23,756 nucleotides of DNA from Lachnospiraceae bacterium (GTDB lineage Bacteria; Bacillota; Clostridia; Lachnospirales; Lachnospiraceae). The notes below the pieces were generated by a model that saw only the letters and a program-made list of their open reading frames with translations, did no database searches and was not told the DNA's origin. Of the stretch, positions 7,309 through 14,895 are shown in pieces. The stretch is from positions 1-23,756 of the forward strand of contig DOVL01000220.1 in assembly GCA_003520105.1 (NCBI GenBank). The letters run 5' to 3'. The position numbers were made by a program, and so were the translations under genes. How positions within the stretch are numbered: the stretch's first letter is position 1; each line of letters starts with the position of its first letter.

Positions 7309-8199
7309 ATGAAGAAGAGACATAAGATTCTTGCTTCTCTTTCGGGTATGGCGGTTGCCTCCGGCGCATTTGTTATATTTGAAAGTATGAGAGAGCTTAG
7401 CTCACTGACGGTTCGAAATGTTAAGATAAGCTATAATAAGGATAGTGAGACTAAACCGGTCAGAATAGCATATTTTGCCGATTATCATGAGGCAGTCGGC
7501 GGAAAAATGAATAGTAAGATTGCCAACGCTATCGCAAACAGCAATCCGGATATCATACTTATCGGCGGAGATATGCTGAATGGTTATGAAAAGCTTGAAG
7601 TACTTCCGTCGGTTGATCTGATCGACAGGCTTTATAATATAGCTCCTGTATATATGGCGCCGGGAAATCATGAGCGGCGTGCCGAAGAGAAGGTTTATGA
7701 AGGCAACGAGCTTCTCTATGACAGGTTCATGGAGGGCATAGAGGATAAGGTACATTACCTGAAGAATTCTTCTGAGTATATTTCAGTCAATGGAAAATGG
7801 ATAGGTTTATACGGGCTTGATCTTCCTCTTGACTATTACAGAAGGATGGAGAAGAGAGAACTGGATGCGTCGGAGATGAATCAGTTTCTCGGTAAACCTG
7901 AATCTGAGGTATTCAGTCTGCTTCTGGCACATAATCCGGAGTATTTTGAAGTTTATGCAGAGTGGGGAGCCGATCTTACTCTGTCAGGGCATTTTCATGG
8001 AGGAATAATCAATATTCCGTTGATCGGTGGAGCGATTTCTCCGAGGCTTAAGGTCTTACCTAAATACACCAAAGGAATGTATGAAAGTGAGAAAACACCG
8101 GGGAAAATGATGTATCTGACAAGCGGTATCGGACAGCATTCGATTAAGATCAAGGTAAATAATATACCTGAGATAGTTATTATCGATCTTGTGATATGA
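7309..8199 (+). CDS. Membrane-anchored metallophosphoesterase (YkuE-like)
   Basis: The 296-residue protein has an N-terminal hydrophobic anchor at about 7-26 and then a calcineurin-like phosphoesterase domain. The dinuclear metal ligands are readable: D58 and H60 (FADYH; the family usually has DLH), D88 (GGDM), N120 and H121 (GNHE), H208 (LLAHNPE), and H228 and H230 (SGHFHGG). The anchor suggests the domain faces outward. Relatives such as YkuE hydrolyse phosphodiesters or lipid-linked phosphates, but the substrate here is unknown. AAGGA at 7298-7302 is 6 bases before the ATG. It is the last gene of the TetR-rarA run. The terminator is unclear: only an AT-rich 9-bp inverted repeat at 8200-8247 follows. 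Confidence 0.9.
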   Translation: MKKRHKILASLSGMAVASGAFVIFESMRELSSLTVRNVKISYNKDSETKPVRIAYFADYHEAVGGKMNSKIANAIANSNPDIILIGGDMLNGYEKLEVLPSVDLIDRLYNIAPVYMAPGNHERRAEEKVYEGNELLYDRFMEGIEDKVHYLKNSSEYISVNGKWIGLYGLDLPLDYYRRMEKRELDASEMNQFLGKPESEVFSLLLAHNPEYFEVYAEWGADLTLSGHFHGGIINIPLIGGAISPRLKVLPKYTKGMYESEKTPGKMMYLTSGIGQHSIKIKVNNIPEIVIIDLVI

Positions 8200-8247
8200 C
8201 AAAATCATTTATTATGTCAGAAAATTATATAATGCGTTATGATTTTG
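8200..8247 (+). repeat. AT-rich inverted repeat after the phosphoesterase gene
   Basis: CAAAATCAT (8200-8208) is the exact reverse complement of ATGATTTTG (8239-8247), with 30 bases between. No T tract follows, so a terminator role is weak. The rest of 8200-8424 (225 bases without a gene) holds a small dyad TGTTG-TTT-CAACA at 8311-8323 and the stronger repeat at 8354-8382, but no convincing promoter. Confidence 0.4.
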
Positions 8248-8353
8248 ATATATTTATCGAAGGATCTGTTGTATTTTTAAGACATGAAGATGATAAAACG
8301 ATAAGATAAGTGTTGTTTCAACATATTTCGTATCGTGAACACTCAGAGAAAAC

Positions 8354-8382
8354 TCATATATACATGTTTACAGTATATATGA
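8354..8382 (+). promoter_or_regulatory. Inverted repeat upstream of the GH5 gene (operator or leader hairpin)
   Basis: TCATATATAC (8354-8363) and GTATATATGA (8373-8382) are perfect 10-bp arms around a 9-base centre, 28 bases before the GH5 ribosome site. A TA-rich stretch that could hold a -10 follows at 8383-8390. It could be a repressor site for substrate control or a 5' hairpin; sequence alone does not decide. Confidence 0.45.
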
Positions 8383-8424
8383 TATATTATTTTGGATGAT
8401 TATTTATTTGGGAGGTTATGGAAG

Positions 8425-9459
8425 ATGAAAAGGATTAGTGGTTTTGTTAAGGGTGTAAATTTAGGTGGATGGCTTTCGCAGTGTGCGGAATACACCTATG
8501 ATCATTATGATACTTTCATCACGGAAAGTGATGTTGATAACGTTGCGAAGCTTGGCTTTGATCATGTTCGTGTTCCTGTAGATTACAATGTGATAGAGAG
8601 AGGCGACAATGATTATATAGAAGAAGGCTTCAAATATATTGATGAGTGCATCCGGTGGTGCAAGAAGAACGGTCTTAAGATGATCATCGATCTTCACAAG
8701 ACTTACGGATATTCTTTTGATCCGCTTGATAAGATCGACAGAGTTGATTTCTTCACAAATGAAGCAAATATTCAGAGATTCATCAATCTTTGGAAGTACA
8801 TCGGTAAGAGATATGCCGAGTACAGTGATTTTGTATGCTATGAGCTTCTCAATGAGATAATCAGAGATGAGGTTGCTGAAGATTGGAACAAGGTCGTTAT
8901 GAGAACCATTGCTGCAATCAGAGAGGTTGCTCCGGATTCAATGATCATCTTCGGCGGTGTAAGATATAACAGTATCACATCCGTTCCTATGCTTGTTGAT
9001 CCTAAGGATGACAAGGTTATTTACACCTTCCATTGCTACGATCCGCTTATCTTTACTCATCAGGCTGCATACTGGGTTGAAGGTATGCCGAGTGATTTCA
9101 GAATCGATTATCCTGGTACCATCGAGGAATACAGAGAGAAGAGTCTTATGCTCACACAGGAGCTTGGCGGCGCTCTCTATACACAGGACTTCAAGAGCTT
9201 CGGACCTGAGTTCTTCGAGCAGCTTTTCCAGCCTGCACTTAAGATTGCTGAGGAGAGAAATATTCCTCTGTACTGTGGTGAGTATGGTGTTATCGATCAG
9301 GCTGATCCGGGAGCAACAGTAAGATGGATGAAGGATATCAATACTGTATTTGAGAAATATGGTATCGGTCGTGCATACTGGAACTACAAAGAGAAGGATT
9401 TCGGTCTTATAAGCGGACATTACGACAGCGTTATGGATGATATGATGTCAGCTATGTAA
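8425..9459 (+). CDS. Glycoside hydrolase family 5 (cellulase-type), cytoplasmic
   Basis: The 344-residue protein is a GH5-type (beta/alpha)8 glycosidase. It starts with RISGFVKGVNLGGWLSQ and carries HVRVPVDY (Arg49), DLHKTYG (His91), the acid/base Glu144 in YELLNEI, TFHCYDP (His203, Tyr205), the nucleophile Glu286 in YCGEYGV, and Trp319 in AYWNYKEKDFG. The family cleaves beta-1,4 or related glucans and mannans with retention. There is no signal peptide, anchor or binding module, so it probably acts inside the cell on imported oligosaccharides; the exact substrate is not readable. ATG 8425 has GGGAGG at 8410-8415, 9 bases upstream. It is a single gene with an upstream inverted repeat and a strong terminator. 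Confidence 0.92.
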   Translation: MKRISGFVKGVNLGGWLSQCAEYTYDHYDTFITESDVDNVAKLGFDHVRVPVDYNVIERGDNDYIEEGFKYIDECIRWCKKNGLKMIIDLHKTYGYSFDPLDKIDRVDFFTNEANIQRFINLWKYIGKRYAEYSDFVCYELLNEIIRDEVAEDWNKVVMRTIAAIREVAPDSMIIFGGVRYNSITSVPMLVDPKDDKVIYTFHCYDPLIFTHQAAYWVEGMPSDFRIDYPGTIEEYREKSLMLTQELGGALYTQDFKSFGPEFFEQLFQPALKIAEERNIPLYCGEYGVIDQADPGATVRWMKDINTVFEKYGIGRAYWNYKEKDFGLISGHYDSVMDDMMSAM

Positions 9460-9492
9460 TTTATATAATAGTTAATAGATTTGATTATGTTC

Positions 9493-9531
9493 AGAGCGGA
9501 TAATATTTCGGGATTATCTGCTCTTTTTTTA
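9493..9531 (+). terminator. Strong intrinsic terminator after the GH5 gene
   Basis: A 12-bp stem with one G-U pair (9493-9504 with 9513-9524), loop of 8 bases, runs into seven T at 9524-9530. Confidence 0.92.
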
Positions 9532-9555
9532 TTAATATTTCACTACTCTTTTTAA

Positions 9556-9584
9556 TTGCAAAACGTATGAAAATCCTTTATTAT
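9556..9584 (+). promoter_or_regulatory. Probable promoter for the L,D-transpeptidase-PNP pair
   Basis: TTGCAA (9556-9561), 17 bases, TATTAT (9579-9584). The start would be near 9591, about 33 bases before the ATG. It lies directly after the GH5 terminator, where a new promoter is expected. Confidence 0.55.
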
Positions 9585-9623
9585 AAGTAGGATTGTAATT
9601 ATTTACTGGTGTGGGGCAAAATA

Positions 9624-11342
9624 ATGGATGATAAGGTTAAAAGTATAATTGAAGAAGAGTCTTCTGTAGATAAGCCTGAAGAGAAGGTTGAAGAGAAAGT
9701 CGAAGAGACAAAACAGGCTACGTTACAGGAAGATTCCGAGGGGGATAAACCGGTTGATTCTGTGGAGGAAAAAGCGGGAGACTCAGTAGAGGATAAATCG
9801 GTAGACTCTGTAGAGGAAAAACCGGGGAACTCAGTAGAGGATAAAACGGCAGAAGAAAAATCTAAAGAGAAATCCGAGGAGAAGACGGAAGATAAGATTG
9901 AGGAAGTAAAGCCGTTTGTCGATAAAGCTGCTTTTGAGAAGGTGAAAAAGAAGAAGCATATCGTCAGATGGATATTGGTTGCAGTAGCGGATCTTATCCT
10001 GATTTTCTATTGCATAATGACTTATCTTTCGTATAAATATTTTGCTCCGGGAACAAGGATCAACGGTAAGGATTATTCCTTAAAGTCATACGATGAAGTG
10101 GTTGAAGATGTGAATTCCAAGTATGATGGTTATGTCCTTCGCATCCGCTACAGAAATGGCAACGAGGTTCTGACCAAGGATGAGGCGGGACTTATTGCAA
10201 CCGCAGAAAAAGATATCAAGAAGATCAAGAAGAAGCAGAATCCGTTCCTTTGGTTCACATATCTCTGGAGCGATGATAATACAGTTGAGTTTGAATTTGA
10301 TTGTGATAAAGATGTGCTTATGAGCAGTCTGGAGAAAAGCGATTTCCTGGATCCTGATAAGATGGTCAACCCTGAGGAACCGAGTCTTGCATTTAATGAC
10401 CGAACAGGCCATGTTGAAGTGGTTGATGGAAATCCGGGAACTCTTCTGGATAAATTCAGTGTTTTCTTTCTCTGCTACAATGCAGTTAAAGAGATGAACA
10501 GCTATCTTGATATAAAGAATAGTGACTGCTACATTAAGCCAAAGTTTTCTGAGGAATCGCCTCGTATCGTAAATACCGTAAGACGTATTAATCACTATCT
10601 CGATGCCAAGGTTACATATCTCTATGGCTCGGTTAAGATCAATATTTCGGCTGAAAATATATATAATATTCTTGAAATCTCCGATGATTATTCTGTTTAC
10701 CTTTCTAAACAGAAGGTCAGAAGTTTTCTTGAGAAGCTATCCAAAGACTATGATACCTTTGGTAAAACAAGAATATTTAAAACTCACAACGGAAAATTCT
10801 TCAAAGCGGTCAGCGAAGAATATGGCTACCAGATAGATGTGGATAAGGAGACAGACCTCCTGTATATGTCTATAGCAAACGGCGAAACAGTAGAACGTGA
10901 ACCTGAGTTTATTCATAAGGGATATAGTTATGATAAACCGCAGGATGACCTCGGAGGCAATTTTGTTGAGGTTGATCTTACCAATCAGATGGTTTATCTG
11001 CATGTTGACGGTGATATGGTATTTGAATCAGATTGTGTAACCGGATGTATCAGAGAAGGACACAAGACACCGTCGGGAATTTTTGATGTGGATGGGCTTT
11101 ATCATAAAGTTGTTCTGAAAGGTCCTGATTATGAATCTCCTGTTTCATATTGGATGCCGTTCACAAGTGATATCGGTTTCCATGATGCGACCTGGAGAGG
11201 CACATTCGGTGGTGATATTTATATCAATAATGGTTCTCATGGCTGTGTTAACATGCCACTGGGAAATGCAGAAACAATGTTCTATCTGATCGATCCGGGA
11301 TTTCCGGTTATCATGTATTGGGAGGAGGATCTTACAAGATGA
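9624..11342 (+). CDS. L,D-transpeptidase (YkuD) with acidic cytoplasmic repeats
   Basis: The 572-residue protein has three parts. Residues 1-110 are highly acidic and Lys/Glu-rich, including four 8-residue tandem repeats at 45-76. A single membrane helix lies at about 114-137 (WILVAVADLILIFYCIMTYL) after a KKKK stop. The outer part has a peptidoglycan-binding-4-like region (about 145-425) and a C-terminal YkuD domain with His520 in GFHDATW and the catalytic SHGCVNM (His539, Cys541). It should form 3-3 cross-links or attach groups to the wall stem peptide. ATG 9624 has GGGG at 9613-9616, 7 bases upstream; GTG 9609 is less likely. The stop overlaps the PNP start by 4 bases. Confidence 0.92.
   Translation: MDDKVKSIIEEESSVDKPEEKVEEKVEETKQATLQEDSEGDKPVDSVEEKAGDSVEDKSVDSVEEKPGNSVEDKTAEEKSKEKSEEKTEDKIEEVKPFVDKAAFEKVKKKKHIVRWILVAVADLILIFYCIMTYLSYKYFAPGTRINGKDYSLKSYDEVVEDVNSKYDGYVLRIRYRNGNEVLTKDEAGLIATAEKDIKKIKKKQNPFLWFTYLWSDDNTVEFEFDCDKDVLMSSLEKSDFLDPDKMVNPEEPSLAFNDRTGHVEVVDGNPGTLLDKFSVFFLCYNAVKEMNSYLDIKNSDCYIKPKFSEESPRIVNTVRRINHYLDAKVTYLYGSVKINISAENIYNILEISDDYSVYLSKQKVRSFLEKLSKDYDTFGKTRIFKTHNGKFFKAVSEEYGYQIDVDKETDLLYMSIANGETVEREPEFIHKGYSYDKPQDDLGGNFVEVDLTNQMVYLHVDGDMVFESDCVTGCIREGHKTPSGIFDVDGLYHKVVLKGPDYESPVSYWMPFTSDIGFHDATWRGTFGGDIYINNGSHGCVNMPLGNAETMFYLIDPGFPVIMYWEEDLTR
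9756..9851 (+). repeat. Four 24-bp tandem repeats inside the L,D-transpeptidase gene
   Basis: Units begin at 9756, 9780, 9804 and 9828 and encode DSVEEKAG, DSVEDKSV, DSVEEKPG and NSVEDKTA. Units 1 and 3, and 2 and 4, are most alike, so the array looks like a duplicated 48-bp pair. The period is a multiple of three, so changes in copy number keep the frame. Confidence 0.9.
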
Positions 11343-12172
11343 CAGATATTTCTTCTGAGATAAGTACAGAATTAGATAAGGCGTTAGAATACATCATTGC
11401 AAATAATGGACAGGCTTCGCCTGAGATTGGCCTGATACTTGGTTCCGGTCTGGGCGAACTTGCAGATCAGATAACTGACAAAACGGTTATTCCATATGGA
11501 GATATTCCGGGCTTTCCGACATCTTCGGTCGAAGGTCATAAGGGATGCTTTGTATTTGGTAAACTTGAAGGCGTTTCTGTTGTCTGTATGCAGGGCAGAG
11601 TGCATTACTACGAAGGATATTCGATGCAGAAAGTCGTTATGCCTGTAAGGCTGATGTGCAAAATGGGTATCAGCAAACTGATCCTCACAAATGCAGCCGG
11701 AGGAATAGGCGACAGCCTTGAGCCGGGAAGTCTTATGATCATAACTGATCAGATCACAAGCTTTGTGCCTTCACCGCTCATAGGACCGAATTATGACGCC
11801 GGTTTGAGATTCCCGGATATGAGCAGTGTATATTCACCGGAACTTGTTTCAGTGATCAAAAAGGCTGCAGAAGATTGTGGTATAGATATTCAGACCGGAG
11901 TTTATCTTCAGACAACCGGTCCTAATTATGAGACCCCTGCGGAAATACGTATGTACAAAGCTCTCGGAGCTGATGCAGTTGGAATGAGTACTGCCGTCGA
12001 AGCTATGGCAGCTGTTCATGCCGGCGTTAAGGTTGCTGGTATCTCGTGCATCACAAACAAAGCAGCCGGCCTCTCAACAACCCCGCTTTCCCATGAAGAA
12101 GTCCAATCCGCCGCCAACAAGGTCAAATCCAACTTTCAGAATTTGTTGAAAGTTATTATCAAAACGATTTAA
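11339..12172 (+). CDS. punA: Purine nucleoside phosphorylase (trimeric type I)
   Basis: The enzyme splits purine (deoxy)ribonucleosides with phosphate for salvage, mainly inosine and guanosine in this family. The 277-residue product has ILGSGLGELAD (Ser36), EGHKG (His67), GRVHYYEG (Arg87, His89), LTNAAGG, TTGPNYETPAEIR (Glu198), VGMSTAVEA (Met216) and ITNKAAG (Asn240), the trimeric PNP pattern. ATG 11339 overlaps the L,D-transpeptidase stop by 4 bases and has GGAGGAGG at 11321-11328, 10 bases upstream; an earlier in-frame TTG at 11318 is rejected. The last 30 codons use more C-ending codons than the rest of the gene, a small oddity. The symbol could equally be given as pnp or deoD. Confidence 0.93.
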   Translation: MTDISSEISTELDKALEYIIANNGQASPEIGLILGSGLGELADQITDKTVIPYGDIPGFPTSSVEGHKGCFVFGKLEGVSVVCMQGRVHYYEGYSMQKVVMPVRLMCKMGISKLILTNAAGGIGDSLEPGSLMIITDQITSFVPSPLIGPNYDAGLRFPDMSSVYSPELVSVIKKAAEDCGIDIQTGVYLQTTGPNYETPAEIRMYKALGADAVGMSTAVEAMAAVHAGVKVAGISCITNKAAGLSTTPLSHEEVQSAANKVKSNFQNLLKVIIKTI

Positions 12173-12210
12173 AAAATAGATTTAATTGTAAAGGTAATTC
12201 ATAGTGCGAT

Positions 12211-12281
12211 GATTCGTGCACGCATGTACCTCTGAGGGCGTATTTTATCTACAACCGAAGAGGTATATGCGTGTGCGAATC
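12211..12281 (+). ncRNA. Structured RNA element upstream of metH (23-bp hairpin)
   Basis: Bases 12211-12233 pair with 12259-12281 along all 23 positions on the + strand, with three G-U pairs (12217:12275, 12218:12274, 12226:12266) and no mismatch. The loop is 25 bases (12234-12258). On the minus strand the same three pairs would be A-C mismatches, which favours a + strand RNA. No T tract follows, so it is not a standard terminator. It ends 33 bases before the metH ATG. I see no SAM-I, cobalamin or T-box signature. It could be a metH leader, an RNase III site between PNP and metH, or a dispersed genomic repeat. Confidence 0.6.
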
Positions 12282-12314
12282 TAAATTATATTTAGCAGTT
12301 TAAGGTAACAAATT

Positions 12315-14783
12315 ATGACAAGAGAACAATTTAGGCAACTCGTAGACTCACAAATACTTGTACTTGACGGTGCGACAGGAACCAATCTTATGAGTGTCGG
12401 CATGCCGCTTGGTGTATGTCCGGAGAAATGGATCCTCGAGCATCCTAAGAAACTTATCGACTTACAGACCTCCTTCATTGAAGCAGGTTCGAATATAGTG
12501 TATGCACCTACCTTCACATGTAACAGGATCAAGCTTCAGGAGTATCATCTTGAAGATGAGACTGTCAGAATGAACAAGGAGCTTGTGGCTCTGTCGAAGG
12601 AAGTAATTGCGAAGAATAATTTCAGAGGATATGTTGCCGGAGACATGACAATGACCGGCAGACAGCTTTATCCGATCGGAGATATAAGATTTGAACAATT
12701 AGTTGATGTTTATAAAGAGCAGGCATCGGCGCTTATTGAGGCTGGTGCTGATCTTATTGTTGTTGAGACTATGATGAGTCTTCAGGAGTCAAGAGCAGCG
12801 ATGATAGCCATCAGAGAGGTTTCGGAAGAAATTCCGGTTATCGTCAGCATGACATTTAATGAAGATGGTAAGACACTTTACGGTACACCTCCTGAAGTTG
12901 CGATCACTGTACTTCAGGGACTTCATGCAGATGCGGTAGGTATTAACTGCTCAACCGGTCCTGAGGAAATGATCACTCTTGTTGAGAAGATGAAGAAATA
13001 TGCGGAGATACCTGTATTTGCGAAGCCAAATGCCGGAATGCCTGAGCTTGTTGATGGTAAGACCGTATATCTGATGAAACCGGAGCATTTTGCCAACTGT
13101 GCAAGAAAGCTCGTATATGCCGGAGCTTCTTTTGTTGGAGGATGCTGTGGATCCGATTGCAGACATATAGAAAGACTTAAACGTGAGGTGAGAGCACTTC
13201 GCCCGCCACATGTTAATGAAGAACATAGAAGAACTCTTTGCTCGGAAACTATGATGCTTGATATTCCTTTGGATGGTCCGTTCCTTGTTGTCGGTGAGAG
13301 GATCAATCCTACAGGTAAGAAAGCTCTTCAGGCTGAACTTCGAGAAGGAAAGCTCGACATGGTTGCCGATATGGCCGTTTCCCAGGAGAAGAACGGAGCA
13401 GCAGTGCTCGATATCAATATGGGTGTAAACGGAATTGACGAAGAAGAGATGATGGTTAAAGCGATATATGAGGTTACGGGACTTACTCCGCTTCCGCTCT
13501 GTATCGATTCAAGCTATATAAATGTAATCGAAACCGCCCTCAGGATATATCCGGGCAGGGCGCTTATCAATTCAGTTTCTCTTGAAGAGAAGAAGTGCAG
13601 ACCTCTTTTCAGGCTTGCTAAAAAATATGGTGCAATGTGCATCCTTCTGCCTCTTTCCGATGCAGGTCTTCCTGAAACTGCAGAAGAGAAGAAACAGAAT
13701 GTCAGAGAGCTTGTACGTATAGCTCTCGAAGAAGGCCTCACAATGAATGACCTTGTGGTAGACGGACTTGTGTCAACTGTCGGCGCTCTTAAGGATGCAG
13801 CTCTTATGACACTTGATACGATCAGATTCTGTCATGATGAATTGAAGCTTCCGACAATCTGCGGTCTGTCAAATATTTCCTTCGGCCTTCCGGAGAGAAT
13901 CAATGTAAATACAGCATTTCTTACAATGGCGATTGCTGAAGGTCTTACGATGGCTATTGCCAATCCGGGACAGGATCAGCTTGTCAATGCCGCTTATGCA
14001 TCCGACCTTCTTCTGAACAAGGCGGAGGCTGATAATATTTATGTTGCTAAAGTAAGACATATAGATACTGCGGCAGGCGGTGCTGCCAAGAGTGGTGCAG
14101 CTTCTGGCGGTAGTGGTTCTGCTGACAAAACAGCGGGCGGTGCTGATAACGGAGCAGCGTCTAGCTCGCCTGTATATGACTGCGTTATCAACGGAAATAA
14201 GAGACAGATAGTCGATGAAGTGAAGAAGATGATATCGACCGGGGCAACTCCTAAGGATATTATCGATAATGAACTTATCCCGGCAATCAATCGTGTCGGT
14301 GTGCTTTTTGAGGAGAAGAAATTCTTCCTGCCACAGCTTATTTCAGGCGCAAATGCGATGGATGCCGCTATTGAGTATATTACACCTCTTCTTAATACCG
14401 GAGAATCTCAGGAGAAGAAGGGCACCGTTGTTTTTGCATCCGTGGAAGGTGATATTCACGAGATCGGCAAGAATCTCTGCGTTCTGATGCTGAAGAACTA
14501 CGGATATGATGTTATCGACCTCGGAAAGGATGTTCCTGCCGATGTTATAGTCAAAGCTGCAGAGGAGCACAAGGCTGATATAATCGGTCTTTCGGCGCTT
14601 ATGACTACGACTATGATGAAGATGAAGGAAGTCATTGAATTTGCTCACAAGAGTGGCTGTAAAGCCAAGGTTATCATCGGTGGAGCGGTCATTACCGAAA
14701 GCTTCGCTCAGGAGATCGGAGCCGACGGGTACTCAAAGGATGCAAACGAATGCGTAAGACTTGTTCAGGATATACTTGGATAA
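12315..14783 (+). CDS. metH: Cobalamin-dependent methionine synthase without reactivation domain
   Basis: The 822-residue protein has the first three MetH modules in order. The homocysteine-methyltransferase domain has zinc ligands Cys212 (GINCSTGPE) and Cys277-Cys278 (GGCCG). The pterin-binding domain starts at VVGERINPTGKKA (about 328-340). The cobalamin cap and Rossmann part has the cobalt ligand His715 in EGDIHEIGKN. It transfers methyl from methyl-tetrahydrofolate to homocysteine. The C-terminal SAM-binding activation domain of the ~1227-residue E. coli enzyme is missing, as in many Firmicutes, so a separate protein must reactivate it. An Ala/Gly/Ser-rich linker lies at 584-618. AAGG at 12302-12305 precedes ATG 12315 by 9 bases. 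Confidence 0.94.
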   Translation: MTREQFRQLVDSQILVLDGATGTNLMSVGMPLGVCPEKWILEHPKKLIDLQTSFIEAGSNIVYAPTFTCNRIKLQEYHLEDETVRMNKELVALSKEVIAKNNFRGYVAGDMTMTGRQLYPIGDIRFEQLVDVYKEQASALIEAGADLIVVETMMSLQESRAAMIAIREVSEEIPVIVSMTFNEDGKTLYGTPPEVAITVLQGLHADAVGINCSTGPEEMITLVEKMKKYAEIPVFAKPNAGMPELVDGKTVYLMKPEHFANCARKLVYAGASFVGGCCGSDCRHIERLKREVRALRPPHVNEEHRRTLCSETMMLDIPLDGPFLVVGERINPTGKKALQAELREGKLDMVADMAVSQEKNGAAVLDINMGVNGIDEEEMMVKAIYEVTGLTPLPLCIDSSYINVIETALRIYPGRALINSVSLEEKKCRPLFRLAKKYGAMCILLPLSDAGLPETAEEKKQNVRELVRIALEEGLTMNDLVVDGLVSTVGALKDAALMTLDTIRFCHDELKLPTICGLSNISFGLPERINVNTAFLTMAIAEGLTMAIANPGQDQLVNAAYASDLLLNKAEADNIYVAKVRHIDTAAGGAAKSGAASGGSGSADKTAGGADNGAASSSPVYDCVINGNKRQIVDEVKKMISTGATPKDIIDNELIPAINRVGVLFEEKKFFLPQLISGANAMDAAIEYITPLLNTGESQEKKGTVVFASVEGDIHEIGKNLCVLMLKNYGYDVIDLGKDVPADVIVKAAEEHKADIIGLSALMTTTMMKMKEVIEFAHKSGCKAKVIIGGAVITESFAQEIGADGYSKDANECVRLVQDILG

Positions 14784-14815
14784 GTATATTTAACCATAAT
14801 TTTACTGTGTGATTA

Positions 14816-14844
14816 TTGACATTGAACGGTTAAATCAATATAAT
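14816..14844 (+). promoter_or_regulatory. Consensus sigma-A promoter for ilvN
   Basis: Perfect TTGACA (14816-14821), 17 bases, perfect TATAAT (14839-14844); start near 14851. ATTTAACC at 14788-14795 and GGTTAAAT at 14828-14835 form an 8-bp dyad, one arm inside the promoter spacer and one about 40 bases upstream. No T-box or leader peptide is seen. Confidence 0.85.
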
Positions 14845-14895
14845 TGTCTGTATGATAAATGGATAGAAAGACTACTTGAAAGGTGGAATTAAGAT

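Noticed and set aside
8200..8424. A possible small gene in the longest gap
   Set aside because: No frame of useful length with a ribosome site was found; the sequence is AT-rich with inverted repeats only.
10086..10595. Long minus-strand open frame within the L,D-transpeptidase gene (169 codons)
   Set aside because: It is a shadow of a clearly coding + strand frame, has no recognisable domain, and no minus-strand gene is supported anywhere in the window.
12060..12172. C-rich codon choice at the 3' end of the PNP gene as a sign of recombination
   Set aside because: The frame and family residues continue unbroken and only about 30 codons are involved, too few to separate from chance.
12211..12281. 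Reading the metH leader hairpin as an intrinsic terminator of PNP
   Set aside because: No T tract follows the right arm, and 25 loop bases with a 23-bp stem are unlike the compact terminators elsewhere in the window.
14269..14487. Alternative-frame + strand open frame inside metH
   Set aside because: The metH frame there encodes conserved cobalamin-domain sequence, and the alternative product resembles nothing.
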